DNA of 64,000 nt from Planctomycetota bacterium (GTDB taxonomy: Bacteria > Planctomycetota > UBA1135 > GCA-002686595). A model generated the notes under the pieces. The model did no database searches, was not told the DNA's origin, and worked only from the letters and a program-made list of their open reading frames with translations. The number at the start of each line of letters is the position of its first letter. Position 1 is the first letter of the stretch. A program made the position numbers and the translations under genes. Below, piece after piece: positions 31,392 to 40,778 of this stretch. Location of the stretch: assembly GCA_016220085.1 (NCBI GenBank), contig JACRIN010000083.1, forward strand, positions 1 to 64,000, given 5' to 3'.

Positions 31392-32378
31392 CTAGTGGTC
31401 CGGATGGAACGAAGCCTGGATGAACATGATCGAGAGCATCGTGAAGACGTACGCCTGGAGCAGCGCCACGAAGCTCTCGATGATCATGATGAAGACTGCG
31501 AACCCGACGACGAGCGGCGAGGTCGCGTACGCGGCCATCTCGCCCGCACCGCGGGCCATGAAGAACAAGAGGCCCATGAACGACAGCACGACCATGTGCC
31601 CGCCGGTCATGTTGGCGAAGAGACGCACGGTGAGCGCGAAGGGCTTGACGATCAGCCCGAGCAACTCGAGCGGGATCATCAGCGGCAGCAACGCGATCGG
31701 CACGTGCGGCACCAGGTGTTTCCAGTACCCGATCGGGCCTTGAACGATCATCCCGCCGACCACCATCATCACCAGCGTCGTGATCGCCAATCCGGCGGTG
31801 ACGAAGATGCTCGCGGTCGCGGTCGCCGAACCCGGGATCAGGCCCAGCAGGTTCATGAACATCACGAAGAAGAAGAGCGTCAGGAAATACGGCAACAGCT
31901 TCTTGCCGGTCTCGCGCCCCATCGCCGGATACACCATCTCGTCGCGGATCCACAGTGCGAAGCCCGCGAAGAGCTTGCTCAGCGAATCGCCTTGACCGGT
32001 GCGTAGGTATTTCGGCACGCCGGAGAAGCAGACGAAGATCAGGAGCACCGCGCAGATCTGGAAGATCTGCAGGTTGGTCAACACGAACTGCGTGCCCGCT
32101 TCCGCCGGATTGGCGTCGAACGCGGCGGGCGCCCAGTCCGCGGGGACCTGCACGAGGTAGTGCGGCGCGCCCGCTGCATGGTCGGTGGCATGGTCGGTGG
32201 CATGGTCGGCACCAGACTCGTCGCCGTGCGCGGCCGGGCTGACCAACGGCGCCGGGACCAAGTGCGAGTAGAGCGCGACGAACGGATCGTCGATCGTGTG
32301 GTGCGCGGTGTAGCGCGCGCTCAGGAAACACGCGCCGAGCACCAGCGCGAGGGCGAGGACGGGCCGCAGCAGATTCAC
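31392..32378 (-). CDS. atpB: Fo ATP synthase a subunit (GTG start proposed)
   Basis: C-terminal PFALTVRLFANMTGGHMVVLSFMGLLFF...FVALLQAYVFTMLSIMFIQ. Confidence 0.95.
   Translation of the reverse strand: MNLLRPVLALALVLGACFLSARYTAHHTIDDPFVALYSHLVPAPLVSPAAHGDESGADHATDHATDHAAGAPHYLVQVPADWAPAAFDANPAEAGTQFVLTNLQIFQICAVLLIFVCFSGVPKYLRTGQGDSLSKLFAGFALWIRDEMVYPAMGRETGKKLLPYFLTLFFFVMFMNLLGLIPGSATATASIFVTAGLAITTLVMMVVGGMIVQGPIGYWKHLVPHVPIALLPLMIPLELLGLIVKPFALTVRLFANMTGGHMVVLSFMGLLFFMARGAGEMAAYATSPLVVGFAVFIMIIESFVALLQAYVFTMLSIMFIQASFHPDH
32177..32209. repeat. 12-bp tandem repeat (catggtcggtgg, 2.75 copies) inside atpB
   Basis: Direct reading; encodes DHATDHATDHA on the minus strand. Confidence 0.95.
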
Positions 32379-32860
32379 GAGGGCGTTCCTTGCTGGTACG
32401 CGACACCGGTCGGCATCGCGCGCGTCGGAGCTCGGTCCTGCGTCAGGCGCAGGAGCTCCCACGCGGTGCAGGGCAAGAGCCCGAGCACCGCCGCGGCGAA
32501 GGCCAACATGAAAGCACGCCACTCGATGCCCGCTCCGAGCGGCGCGATGAAGCGCACGCACAGCGTCAGCGCGAGGAGCGCGAAGATCTTGATCAGGAAG
32601 CCGCCGCCCAAGACGTGCACCCAGAGCGCGGGCCGGCGCGCGGCGATGCGCTTCTGGAGGACCGCGCTCGAAAGCGCGACACCCGCGCCGGCGAGGAAGC
32701 CCGTGACGATCCCCATGCCCAGCGCGCCGATTCCGAGCGCGCCGAGCACGCGAGGGGCGCCGGTCGAGCCGTGGAGCCCGTCAGCCGGACCATCGATCAC
32801 GTACGCCAAGGCCACGGCGGCGGCGCAGCCGGCGAGGGTGACTTTGGTGGACGGGAGCAT
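32375..32860 (-). CDS. Small membrane protein within atp operon, unknown (possible assembly/AtpI-type accessory)
   Basis: MLPSTKVTLAGCAAAVALAYVIDGPADGLHG... several hydrophobic helices; overlaps atpB start by 4 nt. Confidence 0.7.
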   Translation of the reverse strand: MLPSTKVTLAGCAAAVALAYVIDGPADGLHGSTGAPRVLGALGIGALGMGIVTGFLAGAGVALSSAVLQKRIAARRPALWVHVLGGGFLIKIFALLALTLCVRFIAPLGAGIEWRAFMLAFAAAVLGLLPCTAWELLRLTQDRAPTRAMPTGVAYQQGTPS

Positions 32861-32874
32861 GGCGGCGGTGGGAC

Positions 32875-33123
32875 TTACTCGGGGGGGCGAGGCGGCTTGG
32901 AGCTGGGGACGGCGCGGACGAGGTTGAAGAACCCCGCGACCGAACCGAGGACGGCACCGACCACCAGAAGCCAAGGCGTCGTTTCCCAGCGCGAATCGAG
33001 CCACCAGCCGATTGCGGCGAGCAGCGCGATCGTCAACGCGTACTGCAAGCCCAACCCGGCGTAGCGTCCGAAATCGACCGCGACCCGACGTCCGGCAGGC
33101 TGGCGAGGATCACTCGGCTGCAT
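32875..33123 (-). CDS. AtpI/AtpZ-like F0F1 ATPase accessory membrane protein
   Basis: YAGLGLQYALTIALLAAIGWWLDSRWETTPWLLVVGAVLGSVAGFFNLVRAV: AtpZ/AtpI family pattern. Confidence 0.85.
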   Translation of the reverse strand: MQPSDPRQPAGRRVAVDFGRYAGLGLQYALTIALLAAIGWWLDSRWETTPWLLVVGAVLGSVAGFFNLVRAVPSSKPPRPPE

Positions 33124-33500
33124 GGCTCTGAGGGGGAACGGCTTCCGGTCGCGTCGGCCTGGCGCTCCTCGGCTCGCTCGATCGCGATCGGCGATCGCAT
33201 CGGGCGTTGGGAGGGAGCTCGCAGCGGACGTGGCGTGAGGAACGAAGCGTTTGGAGCGAGTTGTCGGCGAACCGCTCCAGCGCTCGCGCGGAGCCCCGGC
33301 GCAGTTCGAGGGCGGACAATGTAGGGACGGCCGCTCGCGCGTCAACTCAGGACGCGACGAAATCGCCTGGGGCGGCCGCGCGCTTCGCCCGCATTGCTCC
33401 GGGCGCGCGGTCGCGGTACGCTCCCCCTCTTTGGCTGGGCGCGCCCGATTCCGCGGGCCCGATCGGCCTTCCGACACCTCCAACCCGATTCGACCTCGCC

Positions 33501-33971
33501 GTGGAACGCACTCTCGTCCTCCTGAAGCCCGACGCCCTCCAACGCGGCCTGATCGGCCGCATCCTGACCCGCTTCGAGGAGAAGGGGCTGAAGTTGGTCG
33601 GCTTGAAGCTCCGCCAGTTCCCCCGCTCGACGTTCGAAGCGCACTACGCGGTGCACAAGGAGCGTCCGTTCTATCCGAAGCTCGTCGAGTACATGACGTC
33701 CGGCCCGGTGGTCGCGCTGGTGCTCGAAGGCAAGGATTCGATCGAGGTCGTGCGCAAGCTGGTCGGCAAGACCAACTCGCGCCAAGCCGAGCCGGGCACG
33801 ATCCGCGGCGACTTCGGTATGTCGTTCTCGAACAACCTGGTGCATGCGTCCGACGGCGCGGATTCCGCGAAGCTGGAGCTCTCGCTCTTCTTCCCGAACG
33901 CCGACGAGATCGCCCCGTGGACTCCGGCGACCCTCGGCTGGCTCTACAACGTCGAGGAAGAGCTGCGCTGA
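33501..33971 (+). CDS. ndk: Nucleoside diphosphate kinase (GTG start)
   Basis: VERTLVLLKPDALQRGLIGRILTRFEEKGLKLVGLKL...TNSRQAEPGTIRGDFGMSFSNNLVHASD. Confidence 0.97.
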   Translation: MERTLVLLKPDALQRGLIGRILTRFEEKGLKLVGLKLRQFPRSTFEAHYAVHKERPFYPKLVEYMTSGPVVALVLEGKDSIEVVRKLVGKTNSRQAEPGTIRGDFGMSFSNNLVHASDGADSAKLELSLFFPNADEIAPWTPATLGWLYNVEEELR

Positions 33972-35494
33972 GCCTCAGCGCGCACCATCTCGGTGAGCTC
34001 GCGGCGGAGCTCGCGCCGTTGCTCGACGGCGCCGAGCTCGCCGACGTGCATCCGCTGCCTCCGTACGACTTCTTGTTGGTGTTCCAACCGCGCGCGGCGG
34101 ACTTCGTGCGGCGCATCCGCGCGAGTTTGCACCCGGAAGCGTCGCGCGTGCATCTGCAGCACGGCCGCGTCGAGCTCCACGAAGGCTCGGTCGGGCCGTT
34201 CTTCCGCGCGCTCGAGACCGACCTGCGCGGCGCGCGCCTCGCGCGGCTCTCGCAAGTGCGCGGCGACCGCGTGTTGCGCCTCGATTTCGTCGAGACGCCG
34301 TCGGGCCGCGCGCGAGCGTTGGTCGTCGAGCTGTTCGGTCGTCGCTCGAACGCGTATCTCGTCGACGGCAACGATCGCATCCTCGCGCTCGCGGTGCCGC
34401 CGCCGCCGGACAAGACCGATCCACGCGCGGCGGTCGGGTTGACGTGGACGCCGCCGATCTCCCGTGCGAGCGCGGAGCCCGGTCCGGCGCTCGCCGAGAG
34501 CCTGCCCGAGGCGCCGGCGCCGCCGCGCGGCACGACCGAGGCACCGCTGTCGTGGCGCGTCGAGCATGCGCTCGCCGCGCGCGCGGACGAGTCCGATCGC
34601 GAGCGCTTCGCGCGCGAGTTGGTCGACCGCGCGAAACGCAAGCTCGAACGCGCGAAGGCGCTCGAGCACGGCCTGGTCGAGCGTTCGAAAGCCGGCGACG
34701 ACGCGGAACGCGTGCGTCAGGACGGCGAGCTGATCAAGGCGAACCTCCACGCGATCGCGCGCGGCGCGACGCACGTCGAGGTCGACGATCTGTTCGACCC
34801 CGAGTGCGCGAGGCGCAAGCTCGCGCTCGATCCGAAGAAGCGCGGCATCGAGAACGCCGAGGCGTACTTCGATCGCTATCACAAGCTGCTGCGCGCGAAA
34901 GCGAGCGTCGCGGACGAGCTCGAGCGAGCGCGCGCGAAACGCACCGCGCTCGAGACGCTGCTCGCGCGTTCGGCGGACACGTCGCTCGATCCGCGCGACC
35001 TGGAGGCCGAAGCGATCGAAGCCGGCCTGCTCGACCGGCGGCAAGAGCCCGACGCGCGGCGCCGCGAGAAGCACAAGCCCGAGCCGCGCAAACCGTACCG
35101 CTCGTATCGCGCGTCGAAGGGCAGCGAGATCCGCGTCGGACGCAACGCGTCCGACAACGACGATCTCACGTTCCACTACGCGCGCGGCAACGACATCTGG
35201 ATGCACACCGCGGACACGCCGGGCAGCCACGTGGTGCTCGTGCTCGCCGGCAAGAGCGAGCCCGACCACGAGGAACTCGTCGACGCCGCGCACCTCGCCG
35301 CGCATTTCTCGCCGCTGGAGCAAGCCGCCCGCGTCCGCGTGCACGTCGCGCGCCGCAAGGAAGTCCACAAGCCGCGCGGCTCGAAGCCCGGGCTCGTGCA
35401 CCTCTCCGGCGGGAAGATCCTCGACCTGCGCGTGCAACCGGAACGCACCAAGCGGTTACTGGAAACGGCGCGCACCCCGCCCCCGGCGTCGTAG
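33968..35494 (+). CDS. NFACT/RqcH (FbpA-like) RNA-binding protein
   Basis: LHPEASRVHLQHGRVE...VELFGRRSNAYLVD...PYRSYRASKGSEIRVGRNASDNDDLTFHYARGNDIWMHTADTPGSHVVL. Start codon ambiguous (CTG at 33968 proposed). Confidence 0.88.
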   Translation: MSLSAHHLGELAAELAPLLDGAELADVHPLPPYDFLLVFQPRAADFVRRIRASLHPEASRVHLQHGRVELHEGSVGPFFRALETDLRGARLARLSQVRGDRVLRLDFVETPSGRARALVVELFGRRSNAYLVDGNDRILALAVPPPPDKTDPRAAVGLTWTPPISRASAEPGPALAESLPEAPAPPRGTTEAPLSWRVEHALAARADESDRERFARELVDRAKRKLERAKALEHGLVERSKAGDDAERVRQDGELIKANLHAIARGATHVEVDDLFDPECARRKLALDPKKRGIENAEAYFDRYHKLLRAKASVADELERARAKRTALETLLARSADTSLDPRDLEAEAIEAGLLDRRQEPDARRREKHKPEPRKPYRSYRASKGSEIRVGRNASDNDDLTFHYARGNDIWMHTADTPGSHVVLVLAGKSEPDHEELVDAAHLAAHFSPLEQAARVRVHVARRKEVHKPRGSKPGLVHLSGGKILDLRVQPERTKRLLETARTPPPAS

Positions 35495-35541
35495 TCCGCG
35501 ACGCGTGCTATCGTCTGCGTCCCGCCCCCCACCGCACCACC

Positions 35542-36531
35542 ATGCCGCGATTCCATTCGTCCCTTGCCGTCCTATTGCTCGCGTTCGCGTCCGGTTGCGC
35601 CTCCGACGGACCGAAGGAAGTCGATCCGGAGAAGCAGCTCGAGCTCCACCGCGAACTCGCGCTGCGCTTCTACGATCTCGACGACCTGAACCGCGCCGAG
35701 GATCAAGCGGTCAAGGGTCTCGAACTCGAGCCCGAGGACGTACAACTGCGCCTGCTGCTCGGCTGGGTCTGTCAACGACGCGGCACGTCGCGCGACATCT
35801 TCGCGGCCGAGAAGATCTTCCGCGAGCTCGAGACCTCCGACGACTACCGCGCCGTGCTCGGCCTCGGTGTCGCGCTCGAGCGCAAGGGCATGCTCTACGA
35901 CGAAGCGGCCGACGGTGTCGACTCCGGCTCGCGCGTCACCAACGCCGACGATCCGAAGGAACGCGTCGTCGAGCTGCGCAAGCTCGCCGCCGACGCATGG
36001 AAGGAATCGGAAGCGACCTACCGCCGCGTCCTCGAGAAGAAGGACGGCGAATCGCAGGCGCTGAACGGCCTCGGGCGCGTGCTCGCGCTCCAGCGGCGTT
36101 GGGACGAGAGCCTGCAGTGGAATCACAAGCTGCTCGCGCAATGCGAGAGCGAGCTCGAGATCTGGGGCGAGCAACTCGGACGCCCCGATCTCTCCGCGGA
36201 GGAAGAGCGTCGTCTGCGCGATCTGCGCTCGAAGACCGAGAAGATGGTGCTCGCCGCGACCCAGGAAGCCGCGACGCTCTACCGCACGCTCGGTCGGCCG
36301 GAGGACGAACTCGCCGCGCTCGACCAGGCGCTGCTCTACGCGCCGGACCTGCCCGAGATCCACAGCCGTCGAGGCCAGGTGCTCGCCGAGCTCGGTCGCT
36401 CCGCGGAGGCGATCGCGAGCCTCGAGAACTTCCTCAAGCTCTCGACGCTCGAGTTCGAGCACCCCGACATCCAGCGCGCCTACGAGATGATCGCGGCCTG
36501 CAAACGCAGCGCGGCGGCGAAGCAGGAGTAG
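35542..36531 (+). CDS. TPR-repeat lipoprotein
   Basis: MPRFHSSLAVLLLAFASGCASDG lipobox; TPR-like helices. Confidence 0.85.
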   Translation: MPRFHSSLAVLLLAFASGCASDGPKEVDPEKQLELHRELALRFYDLDDLNRAEDQAVKGLELEPEDVQLRLLLGWVCQRRGTSRDIFAAEKIFRELETSDDYRAVLGLGVALERKGMLYDEAADGVDSGSRVTNADDPKERVVELRKLAADAWKESEATYRRVLEKKDGESQALNGLGRVLALQRRWDESLQWNHKLLAQCESELEIWGEQLGRPDLSAEEERRLRDLRSKTEKMVLAATQEAATLYRTLGRPEDELAALDQALLYAPDLPEIHSRRGQVLAELGRSAEAIASLENFLKLSTLEFEHPDIQRAYEMIAACKRSAAAKQE

Positions 36532-36558
36532 CTCTCCGCGGCGGGGCGCGAAAACGCG

Positions 36559-36599
36559 GACACCGCGGAGCGTCTCGCCTTGGCGAACTCCGCGGTGTC
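36559..36599. terminator. Bidirectional terminator candidate between convergent genes
   Basis: gacaccgcggag ... ctccgcggtgtc perfect 12-bp stem in gap between convergent stops. Confidence 0.5.
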
Positions 36600-36631
36600 G
36601 AACGAGTCGCGTTCCGCGACCGGCGCGCGCG

Positions 36632-37750
36632 TCAGATCTTGCGCAGTTCGGGCTCGGCGCCGCTCGGCTTGGGCGCGGGTGCGGCGGTCGCTTCGGGCTT
36701 CCAGGTGCGCGCGCGCCGCTGGCCCCAGCGATCGATCAGCTCGACCCGGATTTCGCCGTCGGCTTGGCGCGCGCAAAGCTGATCGGTGATGTCCTGCGCG
36801 GCGCGGAGCTCGTGGCCGTTCATGCCGACCAACACGTGACCGCGCTGGATGCCGAGCGCGGCGGCGAGGCTCTGCGCCTCGACCCTTTCGACCACCAACC
36901 CGAGCCCCAGGTCGAGCCCCATCGCCTTCGCTTCGTGCTTGGGCAGCGGCCGAACGGTGACGCCGAGAACGTCGGTGCGCATCTCGGGCCCCGCGGCCCG
37001 ATCTCCGAGACGCAGATGCAGCCCCGGAAAACCCAGTCGATCGGTGCTCCGCTGAGGCGCGTTGGCGTCGAGCTTGTCGCGGAGCTCGGGATGCTCCTCG
37101 AAGAGCTTGTCCATCGACTCGGCGCTGTACTCCTTCTCGTCCCGGTTGCCGTCGTGCTCCTCGACGACCGTCACGCGGACGCCGTCGGGGCCGGAACGGA
37201 GTTGGAAGGACTGCGCCCGGCTCGACGAGCCACCTTGCGCGCCCGGACCGAGTGCAAGCGGCGGCGCGCTCGGCAGTCCGAGGAGCGGATCGCGACCGAG
37301 CAATGGCTCGAGCTCCTGCATCCAAAGATCGAGTCCGTCGAGCCCGCCATCGACGCCGCCACGTCCATCGGGCATCTGGAGCCAGAGAGCGTGCGGACCG
37401 CCGACGCCGGCTCGACCGCGGCCTTCGGCTTCGCGCAGCAACAACCGCGCGGTCCACGCGAGCTCGCCGTCGCCCTCGCGTGCCCACTGCTCGACCTCCG
37501 CGCGCGCGATCGGATCGAGGCGCAGACGCTGGGCGAGCGCGGCGAAATCCTGCTCGCGTCGATCGAGGTCCGCGGTGGAGAGCTTCGAGCGCCACACGTC
37601 GGCGGAGAACGGCTCGAGCTCGGCTTGCAGCGGTTGGATCCGGATCAAGCCCGGAGCGTCGGGCTGCTGAGCGCTCGGCGGTTGCGCGGTCGGCTGCAGC
37701 GAGAGCCCGAGGACGGGCGTGAGGAAGAAGAGTGCGTGGAGGTGGTTCAT
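36632..37750 (-). CDS. PDZ-domain secreted/periplasmic protein
   Basis: MNHLHALFFLTPVLGLSLQ signal; C-terminal LGLGLVVERVEAQSLAAALGIQRGHVLVGMNGHELRAAQDITDQL PDZ-like. Confidence 0.8.
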   Translation of the reverse strand: MNHLHALFFLTPVLGLSLQPTAQPPSAQQPDAPGLIRIQPLQAELEPFSADVWRSKLSTADLDRREQDFAALAQRLRLDPIARAEVEQWAREGDGELAWTARLLLREAEGRGRAGVGGPHALWLQMPDGRGGVDGGLDGLDLWMQELEPLLGRDPLLGLPSAPPLALGPGAQGGSSSRAQSFQLRSGPDGVRVTVVEEHDGNRDEKEYSAESMDKLFEEHPELRDKLDANAPQRSTDRLGFPGLHLRLGDRAAGPEMRTDVLGVTVRPLPKHEAKAMGLDLGLGLVVERVEAQSLAAALGIQRGHVLVGMNGHELRAAQDITDQLCARQADGEIRVELIDRWGQRRARTWKPEATAAPAPKPSGAEPELRKI

Positions 37751-37773
37751 GGTGGACTCCCCCGGTCCCGCGC

Positions 37774-38424
37774 TCAGCGAATCTGTTCGTCGCCCGCGAG
37801 GTTCAGGGCCGGGTTGTTCTGACTTCCGTGACGAGAGCGCGAGAGCTGACCGTCGATCGACTCGGCGCTGAAGATCAACGCTTGGTCGCCGACTCCGGCC
37901 TTGCGCAGCGGCGAGTTCGCGAGCTGCACTTCCGACCCCGGAAGCAGCTCGGGCGCCGATCGAAGCTCCGGCGGCGGTTGAAGATCCGCCTCGGCGCGCG
38001 GCGTCGGCTCGGCGATGTTCTCGCCCGGGAGCTTCGGCGACGCGGTGTCGGAGCGATCGAACAACGCGAAGAGACCGACGGCGACGAGCACCGCCGCCGC
38101 CGCGGCGAGCGGCACCCAGGAGAGGCGACGCCACGCCGCGGGACGGGTCGGCTCTGCGCGCTCGACGAGCGGGGAGCCGATGCGCCCTTCACGCACCAGT
38201 TCCGCACGCACGTCCGACCAGACGCTCGGACCGGAGAACTTCGTCGCGTCGCGCAGCGTCGCGAGGCGCGCACGGTTCTCCATCCAACGCGCCTGCTCGG
38301 CACGGCACGGGCCGCACTCGGCGAGGTGCCGCGCCACGCGAGCGTTCTCCGCGGCGTCCAAGTCGTCGCCGACGAAGAGCACCAGCAGGGCGCGGATCTC
38401 GTTGCAGTTCAGGGAGTCGTTCAT
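37774..38424 (-). CDS. Anti-sigma factor (zf-HC2 type, single TM)
   Basis: ENARVARHLAECGPCRAEQ (HxxxCxxC); TM WVPLAAAAAVLVAVGLFALF. Confidence 0.88.
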   Translation of the reverse strand: MNDSLNCNEIRALLVLFVGDDLDAAENARVARHLAECGPCRAEQARWMENRARLATLRDATKFSGPSVWSDVRAELVREGRIGSPLVERAEPTRPAAWRRLSWVPLAAAAAVLVAVGLFALFDRSDTASPKLPGENIAEPTPRAEADLQPPPELRSAPELLPGSEVQLANSPLRKAGVGDQALIFSAESIDGQLSRSRHGSQNNPALNLAGDEQIR

Positions 38425-39272
38425 GACGTCGGTTCGTCGAACTCGGGGTCTTCTACGTCGTCGTCGTCGGAAGCGTTGGCGGCATCCGCCGGTACCGAGC
38501 GCGGAGCGCTCCACGCGCTCGGATCGCCGCGCTCGGAGAGGCGCTCACGCCGCTCCCACTCCTCTTGGAAGAGTTTTCGGCCGCGGTGCAGGCGCCAGCG
38601 CACGGTGACGTGCGTCGCGCCGACGATCTCCGCGATCTCCGGGCAGCCAAGCCCTTCGATCTCGCGCAGCGCGAGCACAGTACGGAAGTGCGGAGCGAGG
38701 CTCGCCAAGCACACTCGCACGCGAACGGCCGTTTCGACGGTTTCCGCGCGGTGCGAGGGCGAGGGGGCGTTCGGGTCGGCGAGATCGAGTTCGCCCTCGC
38801 CATCCTCGTCGCCCGCGTTGGTGCTGGTGGTCGTGCGGCGCTTGCGCAGGTGGTCGATCGCGAGGTTCGTGACGATCCGGTAGAGCCAGGTCGGGAACTC
38901 GTGCTCGAAGTCGAAGCGATCGAGGCTGCGGAAGACGCGCAGGAACGCGTCCTGCACCAGGTCGCGCGCGTCGTCCTCGCGGGGGACCATGTTGCGCGCG
39001 ACGCGCCACGCTCGCTCTTCGTAGCGGCGGACCAAGAGCTCGAACCCGCGCTCGTCGCCGGCTTGGGCGCGGCGGATCAACTCGTGATCGGACGCTTCCG
39101 CCAGAACGGCCGCCGCGGTGGCCGGCGCGGGCGCACCACGGGGCGAGGGCGCCGAGGGACTCGGGCCGCCGGCCGCCCCGGGGCCGCCGAGAACGCCTGA
39201 GGTCGCCGGGGCGGGCTCGCGCGGCGGGGTCTCGCCTCTCGGGTTGCGCTTCGTGGCCATCTGGGGATGCAT
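38421..39272 (-). CDS. ECF-family RNA polymerase sigma factor
   Basis: ERAWRVARNMVPREDDARDLVQDAFLRVFRSLDRFDFEHEFPTWLYRIVTNLAIDHLRKR...LREIEGLGCPEIAEIVGATHVTVRWRLHRGRKLFQ. Confidence 0.95.
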   Translation of the reverse strand: MHPQMATKRNPRGETPPREPAPATSGVLGGPGAAGGPSPSAPSPRGAPAPATAAAVLAEASDHELIRRAQAGDERGFELLVRRYEERAWRVARNMVPREDDARDLVQDAFLRVFRSLDRFDFEHEFPTWLYRIVTNLAIDHLRKRRTTTSTNAGDEDGEGELDLADPNAPSPSHRAETVETAVRVRVCLASLAPHFRTVLALREIEGLGCPEIAEIVGATHVTVRWRLHRGRKLFQEEWERRERLSERGDPSAWSAPRSVPADAANASDDDDVEDPEFDEPTS

Positions 39273-39519
39273 GGTCGTCGCGAGGGCGGCAGAGATCCAG
39301 TGTGTACGGGCAGCGACGGCCCCGCGTTGGGAGTCCGGCGCGGAAATCGACGCCCGAACGGGCCGCGCGCGACCAAGACGCCGCGAGGCGCGCCTCGACG
39401 CCGCGGGGCACGCCCCGACGCAGCGGCGCGCTGCCGGCCTCTCGATCCGGCCCGCCGCCCACGCGGGTGGCCCGAGCGGTTCGCCGGGATCCTTCCGCGA
39501 GCGCCAGCGACGTCCGAGC

Positions 39520-40533
39520 CTACGGAACCGCGCTCTCGACGCTCGGGAAGCGTCCGGGCAACGCCCCGAGGTGCCGGTAGCGGTCGCGGCGGCGGCGCAG
39601 CAGCTCCTCGGTCGGTATCCGGTCGAGCCCGTCGAGCTCGCGCAGGATCGTCCGCTTGACCTCGTCCATCAGCACGGTCGGGGCCCGGTGCGCCCCGCCG
39701 AGGGGCTCGGGGATGACGCCGTCGATCACGCCGAGCTTGCGCAGGTCGCTCGACGTCAGCTTGAGCGCCTCCGCGGCCTCGGGAATGCGCTCGGTGTCCT
39801 TCCACAGGATCGCGGCGCAACCTTCCGGCGAGATCACCGAGTAGTACGAGTATTGGAGCATCAGCACGCGATCGCCGATGCCGATCCCGAGCGCTCCGCC
39901 CGACCCACCCTCGCCGATCACGATCACGAGGATCGGCACGCGCAGGTAGAACATGCCGAGGATGTTCTCGGCGATCGCCGCCGCCTGGCCGCGCTCCTCG
40001 GCGCCGATGCCCGGATAGGCGCCCGGCGTGTTGATCATCGCGACGATCGGCAGCTTCAGTCGCTCGGCGAGCTTCATCTTGCGCAGTGCCTTGCGGTAGC
40101 CCTCGGGGTGCGCGCAGCCGAAGTTGCAGGCGAGCCGCTCCTTGGTCGTGCGCCCCTTGCGGTGCGCGATCAGCATGAAGCGGCGGTTTTGGATGGTCGC
40201 GAGCCCGCTGACGATCGCGGGGTCCTCACCGAAGACCTTGTCGCCGTGTAGCTCGATGAAGTCGTCGAGGATGTTCGCGATGTAGTCCACCGCGCCCGGG
40301 CGATCGACGTTGCGGGCGACGCTGACGGTCTCCCACGCGTTGAGATTCTTGTAGATCGACTCGGTGCGGGAGCGGACGCTCTTCTTCAGCGCCTCGATCT
40401 CCTCGGAGATGTCGAGCCCGGTGCGGAGCGAGAGCGATTCGAGCTCGGAGAGACGCGCTTCGAGCTCCTGGATCGGACGTTCGAAGGACATCCCCATCGG
40501 GGCGCCCTCGGACTTCTGCGGCTTGTCGCTCAC
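39520..40533 (-). CDS. accA: Acetyl-CoA carboxylase carboxyltransferase alpha subunit
   Basis: ERPIQELEARLSELESLS...KGRTTKERLACNFGCAHPEGYRKALRKMKLAERLKLPIVAMINTPGAYPGIGAEERGQAAAIAENI. Confidence 0.97.
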   Translation of the reverse strand: MSDKPQKSEGAPMGMSFERPIQELEARLSELESLSLRTGLDISEEIEALKKSVRSRTESIYKNLNAWETVSVARNVDRPGAVDYIANILDDFIELHGDKVFGEDPAIVSGLATIQNRRFMLIAHRKGRTTKERLACNFGCAHPEGYRKALRKMKLAERLKLPIVAMINTPGAYPGIGAEERGQAAAIAENILGMFYLRVPILVIVIGEGGSGGALGIGIGDRVLMLQYSYYSVISPEGCAAILWKDTERIPEAAEALKLTSSDLRKLGVIDGVIPEPLGGAHRAPTVLMDEVKRTILRELDGLDRIPTEELLRRRRDRYRHLGALPGRFPSVESAVP

Positions 40534-40778
40534 GGTGTGGAGTGGCTCCTGGCTCGAGGGGTCGGACGACGCGGCGCATCCTGCGCGATCGGTCCCTCAC
40601 CTGCAACCGTCTTCCCGGACGGGCCGGCGCTCACCGACCGGGGCTGGAGTCGGCGCTCCAACTCGCTAGGATTCCGCGCCTGTGCGTCCGCGAGAGAAAT
40701 CGCAACGCCCCCAAGATTTGGTGGACGTGCGGACCTGAAGCCACAAAATGTCGCGCACGCGGACCTTTTCCCCCGCCC

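Noticed and set aside
33124-33500. Structured RNA gene (RNase P/tmRNA type) in the atp-ndk divergent gap
   Set aside because: No recognisable conserved core motifs; short GATC-rich palindromes only; best read as a divergent promoter region.
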